Origin: Rhodobiaceae bacterium UBA7378
Lineage (GTDB): Bacteria; Pseudomonadota; Alphaproteobacteria; RS24
DNA length: 13,420 nucleotides
Reading direction: 5' to 3'
Assembly (NCBI GenBank): GCA_002469805.1
Contig: DKNW01000067.1
Coordinates: 1-13,420, forward strand
Shown one piece after another: positions 8,401-13,420 of the stretch. The position numbers and the translations under genes were made by a program. Within the stretch, counting starts at the first letter, position 1; each line of letters begins with the position of its first letter. Below the pieces are notes generated by a model. That model searched no databases. It saw nothing but the letters and a program-made list of their open reading frames with translations, and was not told the DNA's origin.

Positions 8401-8542
8401 TATTACGATTGCTTGGGGGCTGGCATTTGCGAGCCTGATCGTGCTGTTTCTGGTGCCCTCGATCTTGGGCATGCAGGAAGACTTGCGGGCCCGCATGCGC
8501 GGCGACCATCGGCGCGATCATGCGCCGTTTATTGCCGAATGA
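5420..8542 (+). CDS. RND efflux transporter, inner-membrane pump subunit
   Basis: This is a proton-driven AcrB-type exporter of the inner membrane. It has 1040 residues, the family length, and the expected internal duplication: the first half begins with a membrane helix then FFPTTE (40-45), the second with a helix (about 528-545) then FFPSPEGE (551-558). The proton-relay aspartates are present as IVDDAIVVGE (Asp398, Asp399) in TM4. In TM10 the usual lysine (AcrB Lys940) is replaced by Asn in ILVNNSIILIS (Asn931), as in a subgroup of RND pumps. Twelve membrane segments are plausible: one after each N-terminus and two groups of five around 335-480 and 880-1010. GGTGGA at 5405-5410 precedes ATG 5420 by nine bases. 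It is coupled by a one-base overlap to the adaptor. The substrate cannot be inferred. Confidence 0.95.
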   Translation: MNPITPAVQLFARHRNAANLLFFSMIMLGFFGLSNLNIQFFPTTEIKNVSIVVPWPGAAAQDVDKNIVATVQPEVRFIDGVKEFSAQSREGVALMNVEFYPETDMQRAIGDVEAAVNALTTLPKDAERPVISQETFFEPVVSVLVSGPFEERALRAFAKQIRDGLLERGIDKITLEGYRDEEIWIEARAAQLRRYAISPDAIAERVAGSSLDVPGGVLRGAVERQVRAVGLALTAEEVGAISLRNAADGRQLLVSDVARVTDTYDASQPEGWAGDDRAIRLTLLRTKNGDALKMTEITRAYIAETVQSLPPTLNVQIFDVNADKIVQRINVLLFNGLTGMVLVLAILFLFLNGRIAFWVAVGIPASLMATFGVMFYLDMTINMLSLFALIMTIGIIVDDAIVVGEHSATLIERGDDALAAAEGGAIRMTMPITAAALTTLAAFIPILTIGGVMGQFVRDIPLVLLSVLVASLIECFLVLPGHLSHALSRPQTEPAAWRKQFFEAFDNFRDTKFRSFVTKAYDRRYTTSAVGLAVLIISIGLLAGGRVPFRFFPSPEGEVINAYVFFQPGTKRAATKAGTQRIEAALYEAEKELSPEGEKLVSIVFTQIGRTRSVFGDERALVSAELTASETRDIRTREIVGKWEELMPEIAGLRYVFVRERRGGPPGRDIDIQLQNADPEVLKKAALEVRQALEQYPGITRARDNLFYNKQELLLQVNAQGKALGFTNQIIGTMTRGTLQGVIAKRFARGDEEVTIRVLQPRDATSPKQLADIELTVPGTNPPRFVPLSAVVDIVEKPGFSTIRRTDGQVTVSVVADYDDNSGNPNDVLTAMANDTLLKVAAKYNIGFSFGGRNEEQMETMGSLRIGAIMGLGLIYVILAFVFASYSRPIIIMSVIPFGLVGMVTGHFVMGFDLTFLSMVGLLGLSGILVNNSIILISRIEERRDEGENLRDAVINGICDRFRAVMLTSLTTVLGLAPLLFETSVQAQFLLPMVITIAWGLAFASLIVLFLVPSILGMQEDLRARMRGDHRRDHAPFIAE

Positions 8543-8561
8543 TCAGCGATTGTTCGCATAA

Positions 8562-10010
8562 TTAGCGGCGCCAGAAGCTCGGTGCAAACAGCACCAGCAC
8601 AGTCAGAAATTCCAGGCGTCCTAATAGCATGCCGAAACTTAGTACCCATTTAGCGGCATCGGGCAGCGGCGCATAAGTGCCGGACGGCCCAATGATCGGC
8701 CCAAGGCCCGGCCCGACATTGGCAATGGCAGCGGCCGCGGCAGACAAAGCGGTTTGTGTATCAAGCCCAATAAGCGCCAGAACAATAGATAGCCCAGAAA
8801 ATGACAGCACGAAAATCAGACCAAAGGCGATCACGGAATTTGCCACCCTATCGTCAACAATCTTGCCATTATAACGAATGACGAAAACGCCATTTGGCTG
8901 AGTGACCTGTTTGACGTAGCGCCAACCCGATTTCAAAATAATCTGTAGCCGGAAAATTTTCAGGCCGCATGAAGTCGACCCCGCGCAGCCGCCGATAAAC
9001 GTCAGGATGAAGAATACCGACACGGCAAATGGCCCCCATAGCGAATAATCAGCCGTGGCATAGCCGGTGCCGGTCAAAATCGAGACGGTGTTGAACGCGG
9101 CGCGCAGCCCTGCTATGGCGCCCGAGCCGGTGCCATTTGCGATCTGGTAAAACCACATAAGGGCGGTCACGCTCGCCGCCGCCGCCAGAAAAAACCTGAT
9201 CTGGCCGTCGCGTAAAAACGCCGAGAAATTGCGGTTGCGCAATTGTAAGTAGGCTACAAAAGGCAATGAGGAAGCCAGCATGAAGAAGATGGCGACTATT
9301 TCAATTAGGGGCGTGTCGAAGGCTGCGAGGCTGGCATCGCGTGTCGAAAACCCGCCGGTGGCAATCGTCGTCATAGCGTGGGCAACGGCATCGAAAAAAC
9401 TCATGCCGGCAAGCCAATAGGCCAGCAGGCACGATCCTGTGATCAGGAAATAGAGCCGCGTAATTGAGCCGGCAATTTGTGCCGTGCGGGGCAGAATTTT
9501 TTCCGACGTGTCCGAGCTTTCCAGACGGAACAACTGCATGCCGCCAACATTGAGCATGGGCAAAACCGATATCGCCATGACAATGATCCCAATGCCGCCG
9601 AACCATTGCAGTAAGGCCCGCCATAGCAAAATGCCGGGTGGTGCGTTATCGAGGCCGGTAATAATGGTTGCACCGGTTGTTGTTAAGCCTGACATGGATT
9701 CGAAAAATGCATCCGTATAGCTGAGGCCCAGCCCGCTAAAGGCAAATGGCAGAGCCGCGAAAGCCGCCAGCGACAACCATGCGCCGCTGGTGAGCAGAAA
9801 CGCTTGGCGCACAGATAGCGGTGGCAATTTTCCTCGGTTCGTCAACACCAGCGCGCCGGCGATGAAGCCAGTGATCATTGCGGCAATAACAAAAACCGGC
9901 CAGTCGGGTTGGTCGAGTAGAATTTCGGCGAATGCCGGAATAAGCATACCGCCCGCCAGTGCCGAAAGCAGCATGCCGATCAGGAAAAATATGGTGCGAT
10001 AATCACCCAT
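8562..10010 (-). CDS. trkH: Trk-type potassium uptake protein TrkH
   Basis: TrkH is the channel-forming inner-membrane subunit of a potassium uptake system of the SKT superfamily; it normally works with the NAD(H)/nucleotide-binding TrkA, which is not in this window. The four filter repeats are visible: TTTGAT (110-115), TIATGGF (215-221), TGTGYAT (313-319) and NVGPGLG (431-437). The conserved SCGLKIFR (347-354) follows the third repeat and carries the positive residues of the gating region. The length of 482 residues matches E. coli TrkH (483). The ATG lies three bases after the apaG stop with no clear Shine-Dalgarno, which suggests coupling to apaG. Its end faces the RND pump gene with only 19 bp between the two stops and no terminator there. 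Confidence 0.95.
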   Translation of the reverse strand: MGDYRTIFFLIGMLLSALAGGMLIPAFAEILLDQPDWPVFVIAAMITGFIAGALVLTNRGKLPPLSVRQAFLLTSGAWLSLAAFAALPFAFSGLGLSYTDAFFESMSGLTTTGATIITGLDNAPPGILLWRALLQWFGGIGIIVMAISVLPMLNVGGMQLFRLESSDTSEKILPRTAQIAGSITRLYFLITGSCLLAYWLAGMSFFDAVAHAMTTIATGGFSTRDASLAAFDTPLIEIVAIFFMLASSLPFVAYLQLRNRNFSAFLRDGQIRFFLAAAASVTALMWFYQIANGTGSGAIAGLRAAFNTVSILTGTGYATADYSLWGPFAVSVFFILTFIGGCAGSTSCGLKIFRLQIILKSGWRYVKQVTQPNGVFVIRYNGKIVDDRVANSVIAFGLIFVLSFSGLSIVLALIGLDTQTALSAAAAAIANVGPGLGPIIGPSGTYAPLPDAAKWVLSFGMLLGRLEFLTVLVLFAPSFWRR

Positions 10011-10013
10011 TTT

Positions 10014-10406
10014 TTAGTGCAACTGCTTATGTTCATGGGGGCTGTCGAGCGAGAAAGCCGGGATTTCGATATCAAATTCTTTGCCGTCATCGAGGCGCAT
10101 GGCATATGTGCCACGCATAAAGCCCGACGGTGTTTGTAATGGCGTACCAGAGGCGTAGGAATATTTTGCGCCGGGGGCCAGCACGGGCTGCTCGCCGACA
10201 ACGCCGGCGCCGTTCACTTCCTGTACGCGCCCTTGTGCGTCGGTGATCACCCAGTGCCGCGACATGAGTTGAACCGTATCGGCGCCCTTATTTTCGATCG
10301 ATATGCGATAGGCCCAGACGAAATACTGATTGTCCGGATCGGAATCCTTTTCGATGAAAGCCGTTTCAACCGAAACCGTGATATCGCGTGTTGTCGCGCT
10401 GTTCAT
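10014..10406 (-). CDS. apaG: ApaG domain protein (DUF525, CorD)
   Basis: This is a small single-domain protein of 130 residues with the fibronectin-III-like ApaG fold. The biochemical role is unsettled; in enterobacteria apaG sits beside ksgA and apaH and has been linked to cation (Co/Mg) resistance. Characteristic text is YFVWAYRISIENKG (28-41), QLMSRHWVITDAQG (46-59), GAGVVGEQP (66-74) and TPSGFMRGTYAM (92-103). The start ATG has AAGG seven bases upstream. That AAGG lies in a possible small hairpin (10413-10431). The gene follows metZ by 50 bp and is followed by trkH after three bases, so it is probably the middle gene of a three-gene transcript. Confidence 0.93.
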   Translation of the reverse strand: MNSATTRDITVSVETAFIEKDSDPDNQYFVWAYRISIENKGADTVQLMSRHWVITDAQGRVQEVNGAGVVGEQPVLAPGAKYSYASGTPLQTPSGFMRGTYAMRLDDGKEFDIEIPAFSLDSPHEHKQLH

Positions 10407-10412
10407 TGGTAT

Positions 10413-10431
10413 GCCTTATCCGTCCGAAGGC
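10413..10431 (-). promoter_or_regulatory. Possible hairpin covering the apaG ribosome binding site
   Basis: On the minus strand GCCTT (10431-10427) and AAGGC (10417-10413) can pair across nine bases. The 3' arm contains the AAGG Shine-Dalgarno of apaG, seven bases before its ATG. Five base pairs with a nine-base loop is marginal, so this may be chance; if real it would damp apaG translation. Confidence 0.3.
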
Positions 10432-10456
10432 TGATGCCTATCCAAAAGCTGACCGT

Positions 10457-11641
10457 TCAGGTGATAGCCAGCGCTCTCGTGAAATCCTCAACCAGATCCG
10501 CCGTATCTTCAAGGCCTATCGACACACGCAATGTCGTGGGTCGAATGCCCAGTTCCGCCTTTGCCGCGTCGTCGAGCCTAAAATGGGTGGTGGTGGCGGG
10601 ATGGGTGATCAATGTTTTGGCGTCGCCGAGATTGTTTGATATCGACGCGATTTCCAGCGCGTTGATGAAGTTAAAGGCATCGGCTTTGTCGGTACCGACG
10701 TCAAACGCTATCAGATTACCGCCGCGCGTCATCTGGCGTTGCGCGAGGTCGTATTGTGGGTGGTCGCCATGGCCGGGATAAATCAGGCGGTTTACGGCCT
10801 TATGCTCCGCCAGAAAATCTGCCAGTGTTTCGGCATTGTCGCAATGGGCGTCAACCCGCACGGGCAGGGTTTCCAAGCTTTTCACCATCACCCACGCATT
10901 GAACGGGCTCAGTGCCGGACCCGTCTGGCGCAAAAAGTTTGCCAGTTCGTCGCGCACATAATCTTCATTGCCTAAAATAATACCGCCTAAGCATCGCCCC
11001 TGACCGTCAATATGCTTGGTGGCGCTGTAGACAACAATGTCGGCACCGAAATCGAGCGGGCGCTGCAACATGGGCGTTGCGAACACATTATCAACGACTA
11101 GGCGCGCCCCATGGGCATGCGTGATGTCGGCAACCGCCTGCATGTCGATAATCTCCAGCAGAGGGTTTGACGGTGTTTCCAGAAACACAACTTTTGTCTG
11201 AGGCCGCATAGCTTGTTGCCAAGCGTCGAGATCGCGACCATCGATCAGTGTGGTTTCAACGCCGTAGCGCGGTAATAAAGTCTCGACAATATAGCGGCAC
11301 GAGCCGAACAAAGCCCGCGCCGCGACCACGTGATCGCCGGCTTTCAAAAGCGATAGCATAGCCGCCGTTACAGCTGCCATGCCGGTGGCGGTCGCGCGTG
11401 CGTCATCTGCGCCTTCAAGTGCCATCATGCGCTCTTCGAAAGTGCGCACGGTCGGGTTGCCAAACCGTGAATAAATATAGCCTTCGTCTTCCTCGCGGAA
11501 GCGGGCCTCGGCTTGTTCGGCACTGTCGTAAACAAAGCCCGAAGTTAGATAGAGCGCCTCGCTGGTTTCACCAAAAGGTGACCGGCTTTGTCCATCATGA
11601 ACGAGGCGTGTCCTTGGTCGGTATTTATCTTTTTCACTCAC
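10457..11641 (-). CDS. metZ: O-succinylhomoserine sulfhydrylase (PLP-dependent)
   Basis: MetZ makes homocysteine directly from O-succinylhomoserine and sulfide, a step of methionine synthesis. It belongs to the Cys/Met metabolism PLP family (MetB/MetC/MetY). Visible are SRFGNPTVRTFEERMMALEG (58-77), the conserved Asp184 in VVDNVFATP, and the Schiff-base Lys209 in YSATKHIDGQGRCLGG, the last being characteristic of MetZ. At 394 residues it is full length. The start is a GTG at 11641, with GGAG (11652-11649) seven bases upstream. Its leader carries a SAM-II riboswitch and terminator, which strongly supports a methionine role. Cystathionine gamma-synthase and O-acetylhomoserine sulfhydrylase are relatives. 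The motif pattern and alphaproteobacterial context favour MetZ. Confidence 0.93.
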   Translation of the reverse strand: MSEKDKYRPRTRLVHDGQSRSPFGETSEALYLTSGFVYDSAEQAEARFREEDEGYIYSRFGNPTVRTFEERMMALEGADDARATATGMAAVTAAMLSLLKAGDHVVAARALFGSCRYIVETLLPRYGVETTLIDGRDLDAWQQAMRPQTKVVFLETPSNPLLEIIDMQAVADITHAHGARLVVDNVFATPMLQRPLDFGADIVVYSATKHIDGQGRCLGGIILGNEDYVRDELANFLRQTGPALSPFNAWVMVKSLETLPVRVDAHCDNAETLADFLAEHKAVNRLIYPGHGDHPQYDLAQRQMTRGGNLIAFDVGTDKADAFNFINALEIASISNNLGDAKTLITHPATTTHFRLDDAAKAELGIRPTTLRVSIGLEDTADLVEDFTRALAIT

Positions 11642-11655
11642 CTTGTTTCTCCGTT

Positions 11656-11673
11656 AGGCCGGTTACGCGGCCT
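11656..11673 (-). other. Hairpin directly upstream of the metZ ribosome binding site
   Basis: On the minus strand AGGCCG (11673-11668) pairs perfectly with CGGCCT (11661-11656) across the loop CGTAAC. It starts right after the T tract of the upstream terminator and ends three bases before the metZ GGAG. The 3' arm with one extra base, CCGGCCT (11662-11656), is also perfectly complementary to AGGCCGG (11708-11702) at the end of the riboswitch aptamer, so it may take part in the switch. Confidence 0.5.
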
Positions 11674-11696
11674 AAAAAAACCCCGCAAGGTCGGGG
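11674..11696 (-). terminator. metZ: Intrinsic terminator in the metZ leader (riboswitch expression platform)
   Basis: On the minus strand CCCCG (11696-11692) pairs with CGGGG (11685-11681) around ACCTTG and is followed by seven T residues (11680-11674). It lies between the SAM-II aptamer and the metZ start, where termination would prevent metZ expression. The 5' arm can instead pair with CGGGG at 11704-11700 (loop AAG), giving an anti-terminator. The terminator shape is clear. Its regulation by SAM is inferred. Confidence 0.8.
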
Positions 11697-11704
11697 CTTC
11701 CCCG

Positions 11705-11760
11705 GCCTTTTTAGCGGTTTATTTTACGTGGCCGCAAGCCGACCGGCTCAAATCTCCACG
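11705..11760 (-). promoter_or_regulatory. SAM-II (SAM-alpha) riboswitch upstream of metZ
   Basis: Reading the minus strand, CGTGG (11760-11756) and CCACG (11731-11727) form stem P1. The loop carries GATTTG, and CTTGCGG precedes the 3' arm of P1. An A/T-rich linker (TAAAATAAA) leads to the conserved CGCTAAAAAGG at 11716-11706. Pseudoknot pairing is possible between GCGG (11735-11732) and CCGC (11717-11714), and between GCC in the P1 loop and GGC (11707-11705). This order of conserved blocks matches the SAM-II family, which binds S-adenosylmethionine and controls methionine genes in alphaproteobacteria. It sits about 60 bases before metZ and is followed by a terminator. Identification is by recalled consensus, not by a covariance search. 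Confidence 0.88.
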
Positions 11761-11765
11761 ACCTG

Positions 11766-11794
11766 AACATGTCGAAAAACATGCTTCGCGTCAA
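11766..11794 (-). promoter_or_regulatory. Candidate promoter of metZ-apaG-trkH
   Basis: On the minus strand a good -35, TTGACG (11794-11789), is followed after 17 bases by a weak -10, CATGTT (11771-11766). The predicted start near 11760-11758 falls at the first bases of riboswitch stem P1, which is the expected arrangement for a compact SAM-II leader. The poor -10 keeps confidence moderate. Confidence 0.45.
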
Positions 11795-11810
11795 GACATT
11801 GGTCCCAAGC

Positions 11811-11819
11811 TGGCATAAA
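11811..11819 (+). promoter_or_regulatory. dcd: Possible extended -10 promoter of dcd
   Basis: On the plus strand TGG-CATAAA (11811-11819) resembles an extended -10 element. The -35 region 17 bases upstream (TCAAGA, 11791-11796) is poor and overlaps the -35 of the opposite metZ promoter. The predicted start near 11826 would leave a leader of about 20 bases with a good Shine-Dalgarno. This is a weak call. Confidence 0.25.
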
Positions 11820-11844
11820 CTGGCTCTGCATTAAGGATTCGCCC

Positions 11845-13005
11845 ATGACCGATGACACTGACCAGAACCTGTTTCCCGACACGGACGCGCAAACTCCGCA
11901 ACGCGCGCGCGGTCAAACGCATGCGGTTGGTATTCTCCCCGCGCATGGCATCACCAATATGATCCGTGACGGCCAGATCTGGGCCAGTGGCGGTTTGGAA
12001 GATGACCAGATCCAGCCAGCGAGCCTCGATTTGCGCTTGGCTGAAACTGCGTATCGCGTGCGCGCCAGCTTTTTGCCCGGCACCAAAGGCAGCGTGATGG
12101 ATAAGATCGGCAAGCTTGCCTATCACAAAATTGATCTGCGCCAAGGTGCGGTGCTCGAAACCGGGTGCGTATATCTAGTGCCGCTTATGGAAGCGTTGTC
12201 CCTGCCGGAAAGAACGGCTGGCTTTGCTAATCCGAAAAGTTCGACGGGGCGCATTGATGTCTTTACTCGTCTGATTACCGATTTTGGTAGCGAGTTCGAC
12301 AAGGTGCCGGCGGGCTATAAAGGGCATCTTTATCTTGAGGTCAGCCCGCGCACATTTCCAATTTTAGTGCGCGCTGGCTCGCGGCTTTCACAGTTGCGTT
12401 TCCGGCGCGGTTCACCCAACCACTCCGATGCCGAGACACGGCGCTTGCATGAGCAAGTTGGGCTGGTGAACGGCGCGGCAAATATCGATCAGGGATTGGG
12501 CGTGTCGATCGACTTACGCGGCGATCCAAAATCTGGCCTGATCGGGTATCGCGGGAAACGCCATGCCGGTCTTATTGATGTCGATAGAAAAGCCGCCCTG
12601 TCGATCAGCCAGTATTGGGAACCGATTTATCACGGTGATATTAACGAAATCATTCTTGATCCGGACGAGTTTTATATTCTCGCGTCGCGCGAAGCGGTGA
12701 CAATTCCGGCCAGTCACGCCGCCGAAATGGTACCCTTCAACCCGCTTGTTGGCGAGTTTCGCGTGCATTATGCGGGCTTTTTTGACCCCGGTTTCGGCAT
12801 GAACGAAGCCGGCGGTTCGGGCAGTCGCGCCGTGCTCGAGGTGCGCTCGCGCGAGGTGCCGTTCATTTTGGAACACGGCCAAATTATCGGGCGTTTGATC
12901 TATGAGCGCCTGACAGACTTGCCCGAAACCTTGTATGGTGCGGGCCTCAATTCCAATTACCAGGCGCAAGGCCTGAAATTGTCAAAACATTTCAAAACCG
13001 ATTAG
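11845..13005 (+). CDS. dcd: dCTP deaminase, long two-domain form
   Basis: This enzyme deaminates dCTP to dUTP, feeding dTMP synthesis through dUTPase. At 386 residues it is twice the E. coli Dcd (193) and matches the long Dcd family of alphaproteobacteria, built from two dUTPase-fold halves. The N-half has NPKSSTGR (129-136), equivalent to the Ser-Ser-x-x-Arg of E. coli Dcd, and LYLEVS with Glu165 at the catalytic Glu position. The C-half has NPLVGEFR (299-306), keeping Arg306 but with Val-Gly for Ser-Ser, and AVLEVRS with Glu332. The first 25 residues are polar and probably disordered. ATG 11845 has AAGGA (11833-11837) seven bases upstream. It is divergent from metZ, and an FMN enzyme gene follows after eight bases. 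Whether one or both halves are catalytic is not decidable here. Confidence 0.92.
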   Translation: MTDDTDQNLFPDTDAQTPQRARGQTHAVGILPAHGITNMIRDGQIWASGGLEDDQIQPASLDLRLAETAYRVRASFLPGTKGSVMDKIGKLAYHKIDLRQGAVLETGCVYLVPLMEALSLPERTAGFANPKSSTGRIDVFTRLITDFGSEFDKVPAGYKGHLYLEVSPRTFPILVRAGSRLSQLRFRRGSPNHSDAETRRLHEQVGLVNGAANIDQGLGVSIDLRGDPKSGLIGYRGKRHAGLIDVDRKAALSISQYWEPIYHGDINEIILDPDEFYILASREAVTIPASHAAEMVPFNPLVGEFRVHYAGFFDPGFGMNEAGGSGSRAVLEVRSREVPFILEHGQIIGRLIYERLTDLPETLYGAGLNSNYQAQGLKLSKHFKTD

Positions 13006-13013
13006 GGGGCGTC

Positions 13014-13420
13014 ATGCCACGCAGACTATCACAATGCAGTAATGTCGATGATTTGCGCTATCTCGCGCGCCGTCGTCTGCCCGGCCCGATTTTTCATTAC
13101 ATTGACGGGGCGGCCGATGATGAAGTGACCTATCGGCGCAACACCCATGCCTTTGAAGATTATGACCTTGTGCCCAATGTGCTGGCCGGGGTTGCCGATA
13201 TCGACATGTCGGTTGAGGTGATGGGCTGCCAGCTGGGGTTGCCGATTTTTTGTTCACCCACGGCGCTGCAACGGCTGTTTCATCATGATGGCGAGCGCGC
13301 GGTGGCGCGCGCGGCGGAAAAATTTAACACACTGTTTGGTGTGTCCTCGCTGGGCACAGTGGGGCTTGATGAAATCGGCAGGCTGATTTCCACGCCGAAA
13401 ATGTTCCAGTTTTATTTTCA
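13014..13420 (+). CDS. FMN-dependent alpha-hydroxy-acid dehydrogenase, 5' part only
   Basis: The gene runs off the right edge; 135 codons are seen. The product begins MPRRLSQCSNVDDLRYLARR and contains YIDGAADDEVTYRRN (about 34-48), PNVLAGVADIDMS, PIFCSPTALQRLFHHDGE and SSLGTVGLDEI, ending at PKMFQFYF. These are the N-terminal blocks of the L-lactate dehydrogenase (LldD) / glycolate oxidase / mandelate dehydrogenase family, a TIM barrel with FMN oxidising alpha-hydroxy acids. The active-site His and Arg lie beyond the window, so the substrate (L-lactate is likeliest) is open. A run of five G (13005-13009) that includes the last base of the dcd stop serves as the ribosome binding site. It is probably co-transcribed with dcd, eight bases away, with no obvious functional link. 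Confidence 0.88.
   Translation, partial: MPRRLSQCSNVDDLRYLARRRLPGPIFHYIDGAADDEVTYRRNTHAFEDYDLVPNVLAGVADIDMSVEVMGCQLGLPIFCSPTALQRLFHHDGERAVARAAEKFNTLFGVSSLGTVGLDEIGRLISTPKMFQFYF

Noticed and set aside
8074..8496. 140-codon minus-strand open frame inside the RND pump gene
   Set aside because: It is a shadow of a strongly conserved coding region; the composition is low-complexity Ser/Arg/Met with no family resemblance.
10233..10781. 182-codon plus-strand open frame across apaG and metZ
   Set aside because: It lies antisense to two clearly conserved genes and its translation shows no recognisable domain.
11766..11784. Repeated AACATG motifs near the metZ promoter as a regulator site
   Set aside because: Two short AACATG copies 12 bases apart are not enough to claim an operator; they overlap the spacer and -10 region and may be chance.
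1..13420. Defence island, prophage, insertion sequence or biosynthetic cluster
   Set aside because: All genes are housekeeping or transport families. I found no recombinase, terminal inverted repeats, toxin-antitoxin pair or nuclease.

Overview
The window looks like an ordinary chromosomal housekeeping segment from an alphaproteobacterium, possibly Rhodospirillales-like. I base this on three things: a SAM-II (SAM-alpha) riboswitch in front of an O-succinylhomoserine sulfhydrylase gene, the long two-domain dCTP deaminase typical of that class, and the argD-argF-hslO and metZ-apaG neighbourhoods. The species cannot be named from the sequence alone. I see no transposase, integrase, phage gene, tRNA, rRNA or CRISPR array, and no stretch over about 300 bases lacks a gene.

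Left part, plus strand: a 12-bp tandem repeat (2-49) opens the window, followed by an ABC-2 type permease (74-880) whose ATPase partner presumably lies just upstream. A strong intrinsic terminator (934-956) separates it from argD-argF-hslO: acetylornithine aminotransferase, ornithine carbamoyltransferase and the redox chaperone Hsp33. The first two overlap by one base and hslO follows 11 bp later. After 72 bp comes a two-gene RND efflux unit (periplasmic adaptor 4197-5420, inner-membrane pump 5420-8542) with no outer-membrane channel gene in view.

Middle, minus strand: metZ (11641-10457), apaG (10406-10014) and trkH (10010-8562) are read leftward, probably as one transcript. They end 19 bp from the convergent RND pump gene. 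The 203-bp region upstream of metZ (11642-11844) is the most information-rich non-coding part of the window. It holds a plausible promoter, a well-matched SAM-II aptamer, an intrinsic terminator with a competing anti-terminator, and a second hairpin just before the ribosome binding site. Methionine synthesis, and perhaps apaG and trkH, would be switched off when S-adenosylmethionine is plentiful.

Right part, plus strand: dcd (11845-13005), divergent from metZ, encodes a duplicated dCTP deaminase. Eight bases after it starts an FMN-dependent alpha-hydroxy-acid dehydrogenase gene (13014 to the window edge, incomplete).

I did not find a new multi-gene system. The points most worth a second look are the riboswitch expression platform, the duplicated Dcd, the repeat-encoded linker at the left edge, and a palindrome-embedded promoter directly upstream of a terminator before argD.
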